Source: Chara braunii (taxonomy: Eukaryota > Streptophyta > Charophyceae > Charales > Characeae). Taken from it: 21,131 nucleotides of DNA. The stretch covers positions 1,145,712 to 1,166,842 of the forward strand of contig BFEA01000079.1 of assembly GCA_003427395.1 (NCBI GenBank), in the 5' to 3' direction. Position numbers and translations under genes: made by a program. Below the pieces are notes generated by a model, which made no database searches, was not told the origin of the DNA, and was given only the letters and a program-made list of their open reading frames with translations. Positions 1 through 8,025 of this stretch are shown one piece after another (position 1 is the first letter of the stretch; every line of letters starts with the position of its first letter).

Positions 1-8
1 TTCTCCCT

Positions 9-10
<2 letters not shown>

Positions 11-41
<31 letters not shown>
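11..41. repeat. 31-base poly-T run
   Basis: An uninterrupted run of 31 T residues. On the minus strand it is a poly-A run lying at the 3' side of the purine-rich minus strand of the block to its right, which is where a retroposed poly-A tail would sit. No target-site duplication can be judged because only ten bases lie to the left. It may equally be a simple homopolymer. Confidence 0.9.
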
Positions 42-485
42 CCTAATATGTCAAGTATCAACTAGTTGTTGAGGTTTTTTTCTAGGCCCTACATCTTCAT
101 CTAGGTCTAGATCATGCCTAAAGTGCAGTCCGTTATTTCTTGGGCTGCAACTGTGGCACCCCAATGTTCATGGGAGCCTCATTTTGCCTTCGTTTTCTTC
201 AAACTGTGGCCCCTCCTACTCCGATTTTTTCCCGGAGGCTTGTTTTTCACATGAAGTCTTTCAAGGCTCCATGTTCTCTAGGGTGGTTAGTATGAGATAT
301 TCCGAATTGTGGTCCACCTCCTTTTCCTCATTTCTTAGTGTCCTTTTTCCTTCTACGACTCTCCCGCTTGCTCTCACTAATGCTTGCACTTGCACCAGTG
401 GTGCTAATATTATTGGTTGTTTAGATCTTGATCTTGACGGGGCGTCTTGCTTTGAATATTTATTTCTCGTGACACTTCACAGTTC
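42..485. other. Pyrimidine-rich stretch without a supported gene
   Basis: The + strand is rich in C and T. A 114-codon plus-strand open frame falls here (184-528), but its serine/leucine/phenylalanine-rich composition is what pyrimidine-rich DNA gives in any frame, and no domain is recognisable. I see no splice pattern, RNA gene or transposon end. Confidence 0.5.
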
Positions 486-487
486 TT

Positions 488-575
488 TCTTGGGACAACT
501 CAAGTCCTCGACACTTGTCCCGCACTAGTCCCCGACACTTGTCCCATCGGTGGTCCCGCCAACACTTGTCCCAAA
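488..575. repeat. Short tandem array, about 25-bp unit, three copies
   Basis: The core ACACTTGTCCC occurs at 511, 535 and 562 (spacings 24 and 27). A perfect 7-bp inverted pair, GGGACAA (492-498) and TTGTCCC (515-521), encloses the first copy, so this small array can also form a hairpin. Confidence 0.7.
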
Positions 576-649
576 ATGTCACTATTTTTATTTAGTTTCA
601 TACGGTTTCCAACACCTTCAGCCATGATGTCCCGATTTTTCTTGGCATT

Positions 650-932
650 TCTCATTTCTCTGTAGCCCCATTTTCTGCCTCCTCCCGCGTCCCACGTATG
701 TCAGATTTTCTCGGTCGCGAGATCGGAGTTGTCACGAGTGGCCCCAAGCTTGGGGCCTTCTTTTCTGGTGTCGTGTAGTCGTCAAGGCTCTTTCTCTCAT
801 GGTCTTTACACTCCTTTGTGGTCCGCTGCATTCCCTTTGGATTTCTTCTTAGTTCCAAGACCTATGGGCCTCGAAATTGAGGCCCTCTTTCTTTTTTTCT
901 AGTCCCTTTTAACATGGTTCCCAATGTTATTC
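650..932 (-). pseudogene. Possible decayed hydrophilic reading frame, unrecognised
   Basis: On the minus strand one frame stays open for about 93 codons except for a single TAG, just before the segment beginning VLELRRNPKGM. The translation is rich in Lys, Arg, Glu and Thr, unlike the Ser/Phe/Leu shadow proteins on the other strand. It lies on the same strand as the better-supported broken frame at 5,063-5,593. No domain is recognisable. Purine-rich DNA gives charged translations by itself, so it may be chance. Confidence 0.25.
740..885. repeat. Perfect 18-bp palindrome and related hairpin 126 bp away
   Basis: GGCCCCAAGCTTGGGGCC at 740-757 is a perfect palindrome. A second inverted repeat, GGGCCTC (866-872) and GAGGCCC (879-885) around a 6-base loop, lies 126 bp later, and both are followed by a similar T/C-rich run. 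The arms differ between the two sites but stay self-complementary at each, the pattern also seen in the arrays elsewhere in this window. Confidence 0.75.
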
Positions 933-1539
933 ATCCTTCGAGTTGCTCGTGGCCCGGTACCTGCTCGGGTGACCCCTACCCGTCTTCTCTTTGCATCCCT
1001 TTGCTTGGTTTATGGCCCTTAGGTTCTTCCCACGCTGTATTCAGATCGCCTCCTTGGCCACACGCTACGCTCCCATGTGCCAGTGTCACGACACTGTTTT
1101 CCTTGACGTCGCTGATCCTCTTCTACCTGCGGCGCTTGACCTAAGGGTATTATTTTCTCGGGCGGTCCTAATTCTTTGAGAAGGAGACCGCCTTTTATAA
1201 TTCCTTGCAACATTTTGTCACCTGTCACTCTATTAGTCTATTACTGGCCCAATGATCCCGGCGGCCTTGGGCATTTTCCAGGGTCGTAGGTGTCGACATT
1301 TTTACCTTAACCATTCATTCTTTCTGTCTCTCTTGCTGCCTCATTCCGGATTCCTCTCGCATGCACACTTTAGGCACATATTGTCTCTCAGGGGTCAGGA
1401 CTCGATTCGGGAACAACAGGTCCCGACACATTCCCCACAATCATTCACGATGTTCTCATCGGGCACAAGTCTGTGGTTAGTAAGGGGCGGAGCGGGTTTA
1501 GAGGGGTTGACAAGAGGGGGGGAAGATGAGGTGTGATAG
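886..1539. other. Gene-free pyrimidine-rich stretch
   Basis: Open frames of 60-95 codons occur on both strands (for example plus 1,252-1,536 and minus 1,019-1,228), but none has a recognisable domain or a context that favours one strand. No tandem repeat was seen before about 1,540. Confidence 0.45.
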
Positions 1540-1795
1540 GTGGTTAGTTTGCCAGGGTTTTTCTTGGTCTATTCTCATGCCTTTCCTCTGTTGTACGAAA
1601 TAATCTATTTTTGGGTCCGTGCAATTCATGTTACTTTCCCAAACTTTGTCACTCTCAATGCATCAGTTAATCTGATTTTCGGACGTGGAGTCTGTGTTTC
1701 TTTCCCAAGCTTGACCCTCCTCAATGCATCAATGAATCTGCTTTTCGGATCCTGCAATCTATGAGCTCTATCACGTTTTTCCCTTGCCCCTTGCA
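1540..1795. repeat. Tandem array, about 66-67-bp unit, three copies
   Basis: The shared block AATCTG/ATTTTCGGA recurs at 1,602, 1,669 and 1,735, and CTTTCCCAA and TCAATGCATCA recur between copies. In the first unit TTTGGG (1,610-1,615) and CCCAAA (1,638-1,643) form a perfect inverted pair. Plus-strand open frames over the array run through it and look incidental. Confidence 0.75.
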
Positions 1796-1984
1796 GAATC
1801 CAATCTCTCCTTCTGGTGTCCCCCTTTTCCTTGGCCTTATGCCTCGCGGCTCAGTTGTCTTTCGAGTGTCGGTTTGTTCTTTTTTTAGGTCTCATTCCGA
1901 GTTCGTCTCGCTGACTCATTTTGCTGACTCTTATCAGATTCAGTCTCATTCAATGCCCTTGATCCCTTATCAGGCTTCCCACAC

Positions 1985-2540
1985 TCATTCTCAAGTTTTT
2001 TTTTCATTCCATTTTTATGAACATTTTGCTATACCTTTTAAGTTTTAACTGATTTTCATATTATTTCTTGCAATCCCTTAAGCTGTTTGCCAGATTTCTT
2101 AAGTCTTTCTCCGACAATCTCTCATAAAATTCCTCTGATCATTCATCCAGACTTTTTTCAATCCCACGCTCAGACAATTTCACATGCAATTCCTCTAAAC
2201 ATCTTTGTCAAACCTTTCTCAAGCTCAAGCTTAAACAATTTCGCATGCAATTCCTCTGGACATCTTCCTAGGCTTTTCTCAAGCTCAGACTCAAACAATT
2301 TCGCAAGCAATTCCTCTGGTCTTTTTTTTCAGGTCTTTCTCAAGCCCAAACTTAAACAATCTCGCATGCAATTCCTCTGGACATGTTTGTGAGACCTTTC
2401 TCAAACCCAAACTCAAACAATTTTGCATGCAATTTCTTTGCACATCATCGTAAGACATTTCTCAAGTCCAAGCTCAAACAATTTCGCATGCAATTTCTTT
2501 GAACATCTTGCCAGACTTTTCTCAAGTTCATAGTCATTTT
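1985..2540. repeat. Tandem array, 60-61-bp unit, seven clear copies plus decayed ones
   Basis: The core ACAATTTCGCATGCAATTCC recurs at 2,114, 2,174, 2,235, 2,295, 2,356, 2,417 and 2,478 (spacings 60, 61, 60, 61, 61, 61). Weaker copies extend left to about 1,990. A 61-bp period breaks the reading frame at almost every unit, so the array is not protein-coding. Flanking arms differ from unit to unit but remain complementary in several: AAGTCT/AGACTT (2,101-2,106 with 2,149-2,154), TCTCA and CAAAC with GTTTG and TGAGA (2,338-2,351 with 2,385-2,394), and AAGTCCAAG with CTTG and GACTT (2,464-2,472 with 2,507-2,518). Confidence 0.9.
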
Positions 2541-2544
2541 TGCC

Positions 2545-3555
2545 CTTTGCCCATTGTTTCTTTCGCACGCTGCTCATTAGGTAGATGACGCGCCTTCCCC
2601 CCACTCAAACACGATGTCTCCATCGCGTAACTGGTTCTCACGAGGAGGTACACAGACCTTGTCTGCCAACTAAGTGAACATGTCATTCCATCAACCCCTA
2701 AAGAAAATGGTGATAATTTGTTTCCCTGTTGATAACTTACCCCATCCTCCCAGCTTAGTCCGGTTGCTGTTTCTATGGAGATGGACCTCATCATTGAGGT
2801 ACCACCTCACATCTGACAAGTAGGTCTAGTCCATGCCTCCCAAGACTCCGTCTTACCATAAGTGGTTCCCCCACGAATCGTTCCTCCCGAGTGGATCCGG
2901 CCTCTTCCTTTCAAGAGAGTTGAGGCTCTCTATTAGTTTGCGAGTACAATTATAAGGACCCCGCGGTTAGTCCTTGAACAACTTCAATGCTCCGGCGGGG
3001 TGGTGTTAATGCCCTGTGGTGGTGGAGGATTCCACCCGGTACCTCATCTGATCTCCCCCGTTGACAATGCCGCTTAACTTAACAAGAGCAACCTTGGTCC
3101 ATCCCAAACAGACGAGTCGTCCCTCTACGACGTGGTGTGTGGTTGAAGAAGGTCAAAGAGACTTAGAAGAGTAACTCTCGGTCCCTTCTTGTGCACGCTG
3201 GACGTTTAGGAACTCAACGTGAGGCGCAATTCGAACCCTCCGACTGTAGCTCATTGTCAGAGTTCGTTCTGGATGTTGAACATCGTTACCGATACCTTCA
3301 TCCTTTAACCTTTGTCCCTCTTTTATGAGAAACAAGTCGTACTTTGACTTTTCTCTATGAAACAAAGATCATGAGGTAACGACACTCGATGTTCCTCCTC
3401 CCGTTAAGATCTCAAACTTAGAAAAAGGTGGAAAAAACTAAAGAACTCGATACGTGGTCGTCATGACTCACGGGTGTCTAGGGTCCCCTGATATGCAATG
3501 CATTTCCAATTCTTAGGTAAACGCTCAATCCAAATACTATTTCCAAGTTTTTCTC
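2545..3555. other. Non-repetitive stretch of more mixed composition
   Basis: The pyrimidine bias is weaker here than in the flanking arrays. Two minus-strand open frames (2,534-2,794 and 3,153-3,365) have plausible-looking but unrecognised translations. I looked for reverse-transcriptase, RNase H, integrase and protease motifs on the minus strand and found none that I could defend. It could be strongly decayed transposon coding sequence. Confidence 0.4.
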
Positions 3556-3557
3556 AA

Positions 3558-4015
3558 AACTGATTATCATGACTGATACGATGACCTTTTGTCAATTGGG
3601 CCATCTCTCATGACCGACACATCGGTCCCTTTTCAATTGTCAATTCCATCTTTTCCAATCGTTCCCCCAAGGCTGCTTCTTATGACCGTCCCGACAGTCT
3701 TTCCAATCTATGTTTAATCTTTTTCAATATTTACCTCAAGGCTTATTCTTATGACCGTCTCGACGACTTTTCACATTCATATTCCATATCTTTCAATCTT
3801 CACCCCAAGGCTGATTCTTATGACCGTCCCGGCGGCCTTTCCAATCCACATCTTTTTCACTTCCTCCTCCAAGGTTGTTTCTTACGACCGTCCCAATGAC
3901 CCTTTCAATTCTCAATCCATTTGTTTTCCAACTTCCTTTTCAGGGCTGATTCTCGTAACCAATTTGGCGACCATTTCCTTTCTCATAGCACAATCAAACT
4001 CGGTCTAATTCAGTC
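3558..4015. repeat. Tandem array, about 69-bp unit, six to seven copies
   Basis: The core TCTTATGACC or its variants begins at 3,568, 3,608, 3,680, 3,749, 3,818, 3,882 and 3,953; the clean spacings are 69-72. Directly after the core each unit has different bases that still pair: GACCGA/TCGGTC (3,612-3,617 with 3,622-3,627), GACcGT/ACaGTC (3,684-3,689 with 3,694-3,699), CGTC/GACG (3,756-3,759 with 3,762-3,765), CCG/CGG (3,824-3,826 with 3,833-3,835) and CCAA/TTGG (3,959-3,962 with 3,964-3,967). The plus-strand open frame at 3,751-4,008 is incidental. Confidence 0.85.
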
Positions 4016-4099
4016 TTTCTCAAACAATCACGCAAGGGGACCTCAATGCTAATTCTCTATTCCTCTTAAGGTTTCCTCCCCCATGTGGTAGGACACCTT

Positions 4100-4220
4100 A
4101 ATGCCAATCTCTTCAAGACCCTTTTTATGGGTCATCCTTTGCTATTCTAAGTCGCACAACCTTTTTGAGGGTCATTCTTTTCTATTTCAATCGAACAACA
4201 TTTTCAGCGGTTGTACTTTA
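4100..4220. repeat. Short degenerate array related to the 67-bp array near 17.5 kb
   Basis: Three units of about 42-45 bp each carry an inverted pair, then CATCCTTTGCTATT-like sequence. GACCC/GGGTC (4,117-4,121 with 4,129-4,133) and ACAAC/GTTGT (4,195-4,199 with 4,210-4,214) are perfect; the middle unit keeps only ACC/GGT. The stretch GGGTCATCCTTTG followed by TCTAAGTC closely resembles the units at 17,512-18,255 on the same strand. Confidence 0.6.
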
Positions 4221-4770
4221 CCATTTCCTTGTTAGCGTCCGAGGGGGTGGGCCTTGAGGACAAGTATCCCATCTCTTACTAGGGGGGTTAGAAGTGACCA
4301 TCTTATATAGTTTTCTGCGTGCTATTTCTTTCATCATTTCCCATTGCAACTTGCTATGATCAATACTCGTGAATACACCCGCCTTAGCGTCTAGCACTCA
4401 GGCAGAGGCTCTCGTCCTTAAGTAGCGCTAGCCCGCCCGGTCATGTAATCATAGACAAGAATGCGGGACCCTTTTTCTGTTTTTACTTTTCCTTACTCTC
4501 AGACCTTTTATCTCTTAAGAGTCGACTCGACTTATTTGGATTAGGCTCCTAAGGGAGGAACACCCTTATGCCCCTCTACCCATAGGCTCCTTAGCCTCTC
4601 ATGATCTCAACTGAAAACCAATACCTCATCTGTATAAAAACCACATCCATAGTCTTTTTCCAAGATACAATCTTTGTCTTTCCCAGAATCCTGCAAAACA
4701 ATCATCCCAATTGGTTTCTTACCAAAGTCCCTTGTCAACCCTTCCCTCTTAAACATATCAAGGTAGCTCA
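4221..4770. other. Gene-free stretch
   Basis: No supported gene or array. The plus-strand open frame at 4,601-4,789 has no recognisable domain and runs into the duplication to the right. Confidence 0.45.
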
Positions 4771-5070
4771 TACAAAAAGTAGTTTATAACTGTTCACTAC
4801 TTATCTTGCTAAGTCTCGACTAGTCTTTGTCTTTCTCATACTCAACTACCTTATTCACATCTGGTGTCTGCCAAGGTCACCATTACAGTTGCTAGAGACG
4901 TTTGTCATACAACTACAGTAACTGTAAAGTAGTCTATAATTGTGCACTTCTTATCTTGCTAAGTCTCAACTAGTCTTTGTCTTGCTCATACTCAACTACC
5001 TTATTCATATCCGGTGTCTATCAAGATCACCATTACAGTTGCTAGAGACGTTTGTCATACAACTACAACC
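4771..5070. repeat. 150-bp tandem duplication
   Basis: Two adjacent copies (4,771-4,920 and 4,921-5,070); for example TTATCTTGCT is at 4,801 and 4,951. By eye about a dozen substitutions separate them over about 143 aligned bases, mostly transitions, so this is among the youngest duplications in the window. The second copy reaches the stop codon of the broken minus-strand frame at 5,063, so the copied unit starts where that frame ends. Confidence 0.9.
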
Positions 5071-5593
5071 CCTGGTTTCCTTTACCCGCACTGGCTTTTT
5101 GTCGCTTGGCTTCCAGACGAGCCTCTTTCCACATCTGCTCGTCACGCCTTAGTCCAAATGTCTCGATTTTTCCCCTTTTTCTTCCAAACTCTTGCAGTTC
5201 TTCCTCATTGAAGAAGTCCAAAGGTCTGACTTCCTCCCCAGTCCTCATCCTTTTTCATGCCTTAATGATCCAGGTATGTCTGATTACACTAATCCACTGG
5301 TTAAACCAATGGTTATATGTTGGTCCAAACTCATCCTCTCACTTGGAGGGTCCTGCCTTTGAGTCATCTTGTGTTGGTTGTCCTTCTTCCCTAGAGCTAG
5401 TGATCTCATCCGTTTCATGTCCACTGCTAATTTCAATGACATTTCCTGATTTTTCCATGACCTCGTCCTCGTCCTCCTGTATGGAGTTGTATTCACCTGT
5501 AAAGTTCTCGGGATTTAGGTTGTACGGGATACCCGAGTCCCTCTGATATTTCTCCTCATAGTCATCATAATATTCCTCATAGGAACAGGTTGT
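5063..5593 (-). pseudogene. Broken minus-strand reading frame, unrecognised acidic-to-basic protein
   Basis: One minus-strand frame runs about 176 codons from just after a TAA at 5,596-5,594 down to a TAG at 5,065-5,063, broken only by two TGA codons (5,341-5,339 and 5,257-5,255). No ATG is kept at the upstream end. The N-terminal part is very acidic and tyrosine-rich (SYEEYYDDYEEKYQ), followed by an Asp/Glu/Ser linker (EDEDEV, VIEISSGHETDE), a tryptophan-containing segment (YNHWFNQWI) and a charged, probably helical C-terminus (RPLDFFNEEELQEFGRKRGK). Both stops could come from CGA by C-to-T change. A random frame this long should hold about eight stops. I do not recognise the family; an ancillary or gag-type transposon protein is possible. 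It points away from the plus-strand gag remnant on its right. Confidence 0.55.
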
Positions 5594-5599
5594 TTACTT

Positions 5600-6273
5600 T
5601 ATCGGCAAGGGTCTGCAGGGAACAAGTGCAATAATCCGAGAGAAAAGCAATGAGGCTTAATCTGTGAGCGGGGCTCAGGGATTTAAGATGTTGTCCACTT
5701 TAAAAAGGATTACACTGCCCCTCAACACAATATACTTCTGTCAAAGTTGAGGAGTAAAGTTTAGTACTCTTTTTTTTTTTTTTTTTAATTGTGTCTGAGA
5801 GTACTCATTGTTGGCAAACCTCATCTTGATCTTTAATCATTATGGTTAATTAACTAGCTTGCGTATAATATGTATTCATTCAATCTTTATGGGTATTATT
5901 GATGTCAATTAATAAGGTAACATATCAGTTTATATGGGTATTTATTATTGCGAACCTTGATATTCATAAGGGTATTGCTATTGTGATATATTACTTTCAC
6001 TATGTTCCTTTAAGTTAGGTGGCCGTAAACAGTGGAAGGGACAAATTTTAGCACAAGATAACTTGAAGTTAAGGCTTCAAGAGTAGGGATTGCAAAAGGA
6101 GGCAGTCCACATAGTAACGAAAGACGTATGTTGGATGTTTGTCTGTGATGGGCAGAACCCTGACAGAGCAAAGACAAATAAGGATGCCTTATGCTAAAGA
6201 AGACCCCAATATGCCAGTTGAAAGGGAAAATGGGTTCGAAATATCATTGTCGAGGCGAGTCAAGGAAGGATAA
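5600..6273. other. Strand-skew switch region, AT-rich
   Basis: Left of here the + strand is pyrimidine-rich; right of here it becomes G-rich over C and more purine-rich. The interval contains an 18-base T run starting at 5,769, an AT-rich segment with three loosely repeated GGGTATT motifs (5,891, 5,936, 5,970), and no supported gene. It separates the broken minus-strand frame from the plus-strand gag remnant and could hold their 5' ends or an insertion boundary. Confidence 0.5.
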
Positions 6274-6847
6274 TATATCTCTCCCTGGCGGGGCATATTA
6301 ATAGACGCGGGTATCTTCGAATGGATCGAGTCTGGATTTGATGATAATCAGGACTGTGCAATCGTGAGGATAGCCCTATACACCTCTTCCTTATTATGGG
6401 TCAAGCATGGGGTCGAGTTAGCACTTGGGCGTGGAAGCTTGCTCGCGAGACCTTTGAGGATAGTTGAGGGAGCTGCGGCGAAATGGGCAACGGGGAGGGT
6501 CCATTAAGGAGAAGAGCGGGTGGTGCCCCTTATAGAGTTTGTGCTTTCTTCAGCCTCGCTACGAGTCGTCCTGCCCGAATTTCTCATAGAGAAGTATTTC
6601 GGGGTCGCAACAGAAGCCGCTTTGATGGCGAGAATAGAGGTCGCAACAGAAGCCGCTTTGAGGGTGCAAAAATGGGGGTATACGTGTTACACGTGCGAAT
6701 TGATATACGGTCTGTACCTAGGCCTAAGGTTTTTACCCCCTAGTCAATGACTCATGAAAATGATCAATGTAGTTTACGCATATCCAAGTTCTCGTGACCC
6801 GGATGAAAAAGTTGAAGATTGGGACGAGGTTCGGCCAGCAGTGTGTT
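6274..6847 (+). pseudogene. Degenerate plus-strand reading frame upstream of gag
   Basis: One frame from 6,274 to 6,847 has only two internal stops (TAA near 6,505 and TGA at 6,748-6,750). The first segment holds IDAGIFEWIESGFDDNQ and a helix-like Ala/Leu-rich stretch. The second contains a 12-residue tandem duplication (VATEAAL twice, from the 36-bp repeat at 6,603). The last contains VVYAYPSSRDPDEKVEDWDE. The family is not recognised. Its position just 5' of the gag domain and on the same strand suggests the N-terminal part of the same element's polyprotein, but the frame differs from that of the gag domain, so a frameshift or a removed segment would be needed. Confidence 0.4.
6603..6674. 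repeat. 36-bp tandem duplication
   Basis: GGTCGCAACAGAAGCCGCTT occurs at 6,603 and again at 6,639. The 36-bp period keeps the reading frame, consistent with a duplication that happened while the surrounding frame was still coding. Confidence 0.85.
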
Positions 6848-7010
6848 GATAGAGAGCGCCCTCGTATTCTTCGAAATGCATCTCTTATAATTTGTTTACG
6901 CTTGTGCGAGTGCAATAATCAATGATGGTTGTAGCAACTACTACTGTCTGCATATAGCTGGTTTTATAATCTCTGCTTATATGGGGTGTATAGTGCTCAT
7001 AGTACCCTAA

Positions 7011-7160
7011 GTAAGGATAACTAAAGTTTTAAGGTCTTGCTTTGTGAATGAGAAGAGAGTTACGTGTGATTTGAGTATTAACAACATTATTTTGCCCTTA
7101 TTTATTTTGATTTTTTTTTAATATATAATATGATGATTTATTATTTGTCATGCGTGTCAG
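7011..7160 (+). other. Possible intron or AT-rich insert inside the gag region
   Basis: A GTAAGGATAA donor-like sequence at 7,011 and a TGCGTGTCAG acceptor-like end at 7,160 bound a T-rich 150-bp segment that lies between the upstream degenerate frame and the gag domain. Such sites occur often by chance in AT-rich DNA, and the exact joining of frames is not convincing. Confidence 0.2.
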
Positions 7161-7171
7161 GCCGGCATTGA

Positions 7172-8025
7172 AGTCATGATGGAGAAAGTGGTTTTGCTAA
7201 AATTTTGCTCTGGAGGAGTTCGTGCCACACTAAGGTATTGCTGCGCGAGTCGATACACGACTCGATGACCCCAGGCCTTCGAGCCCTGCTGTTTCAAGGA
7301 ATAAACTTGTCTAACTTCCTCCACGACTATCATGACTTTAGTATCACAAAGATGTAGGACGAGAAAACAATGTTGAGAATGTTGTTATTGTTCGTCTGTA
7401 AGGAGTTAAGCAAGGAAGTATATACCCTCATCTTGAAGTCGCAAACCTGGGGTGAGCTGGAGGCTTGTTTAAGATTCAGGTTTTCAGAGATGGAATAAAA
7501 GGTCAACGTGGTGGAAGACCTGTGCAACCAGTCGGGGTTGCGTCAACATAAGAGAAGTTAAGTGGTATACAAAGACAAGTAGGAATATTGGAAGAAAGGT
7601 TGGCGCGACTATAAAAGGTCAGGAAGGGCAAGCGGCAGGTCTTGGAAGGTATTTCAAGTGAGTCGGCTGATAAGGGTGAAGGAGAGACAAGGAATGGTGA
7701 TCAAGAGTCGCTCCTCCTCACGAGAACCCCAAGAGGGCAGACTAGTGTTCAAGAAAGAGACAATGGCAAGGAGGTGGTTGAGGTAAAAGAGGAGCAGAAG
7801 CCTAGCATAGTTCTTCCTACCGCGCCATCTGATCCAGAGAGGGAGTGTGTTGACAAGGAAGCATCGCCAACTGCAAGTCGAACTAGGCGAACGAGTAGGA
7901 GATGGCGAGAGCAGTGGGCAAAGATAGTATGTAATTATTGTGGAAAGGTTGGCCATGTCCCTCGGAGATGCACGATGGCAAGGGATAGTTGTAAAGAGAG
8001 TACAACAGCGAGAAAAAAAGATTAA
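7172..8025 (+). pseudogene. gag: Broken LTR-retrotransposon gag with CCHC zinc knuckle
   Basis: The gag protein coats element RNA in cytoplasmic particles. From 7,172 one frame reads through a capsid-like region containing LRALLFQGINLSNFLHDYHD, then MLRMLLLFV, then TWGELEACLRFRFSEME. This is the order of features of the plant Ty3/Gypsy gag domain (target-like segment, FLxxY, hydrophobic helix, W..L...L...F). It is broken by TAG (7,355-7,357), TAA (7,496-7,498) and TAA (7,559-7,561). The TAG fits TGG changed by G-to-A. Near 7,600-7,650 coding shifts frame and continues from about 7,642 as a Glu/Lys/Ser-rich linker into CNYCGKVGHVPRRC (7,930-7,971), an exact CX2CX4HX4C zinc knuckle, with Arg-rich sequence before it, ending at the TAA at 8,023-8,025. 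No protease or pol sequence was found downstream. Zinc knuckle assignment is firm; the exact clade is not. Confidence 0.85.

Noticed and set aside
2087-2392. 101-codon plus-strand open frame with repeated peptide
   Set aside because: It is produced by the 60-61-bp tandem array; the period is not a multiple of three, so the peptide repeat is not maintained.
3222-3240. TTCGAA-containing sequence resembling an antisense tRNA T loop
   Set aside because: The flanking bases do not form a T stem and no other tRNA arms are present.
2580-3420. Possible reverse-transcriptase or integrase remnant on the minus strand
   Set aside because: No catalytic or zinc-binding motif could be read in any frame.
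5052-5546. 164-codon plus-strand open frame
   Set aside because: It lies opposite the broken minus-strand frame, whose translation is more protein-like; the plus frame is Ser/Leu/Phe-rich as expected for an antisense shadow.
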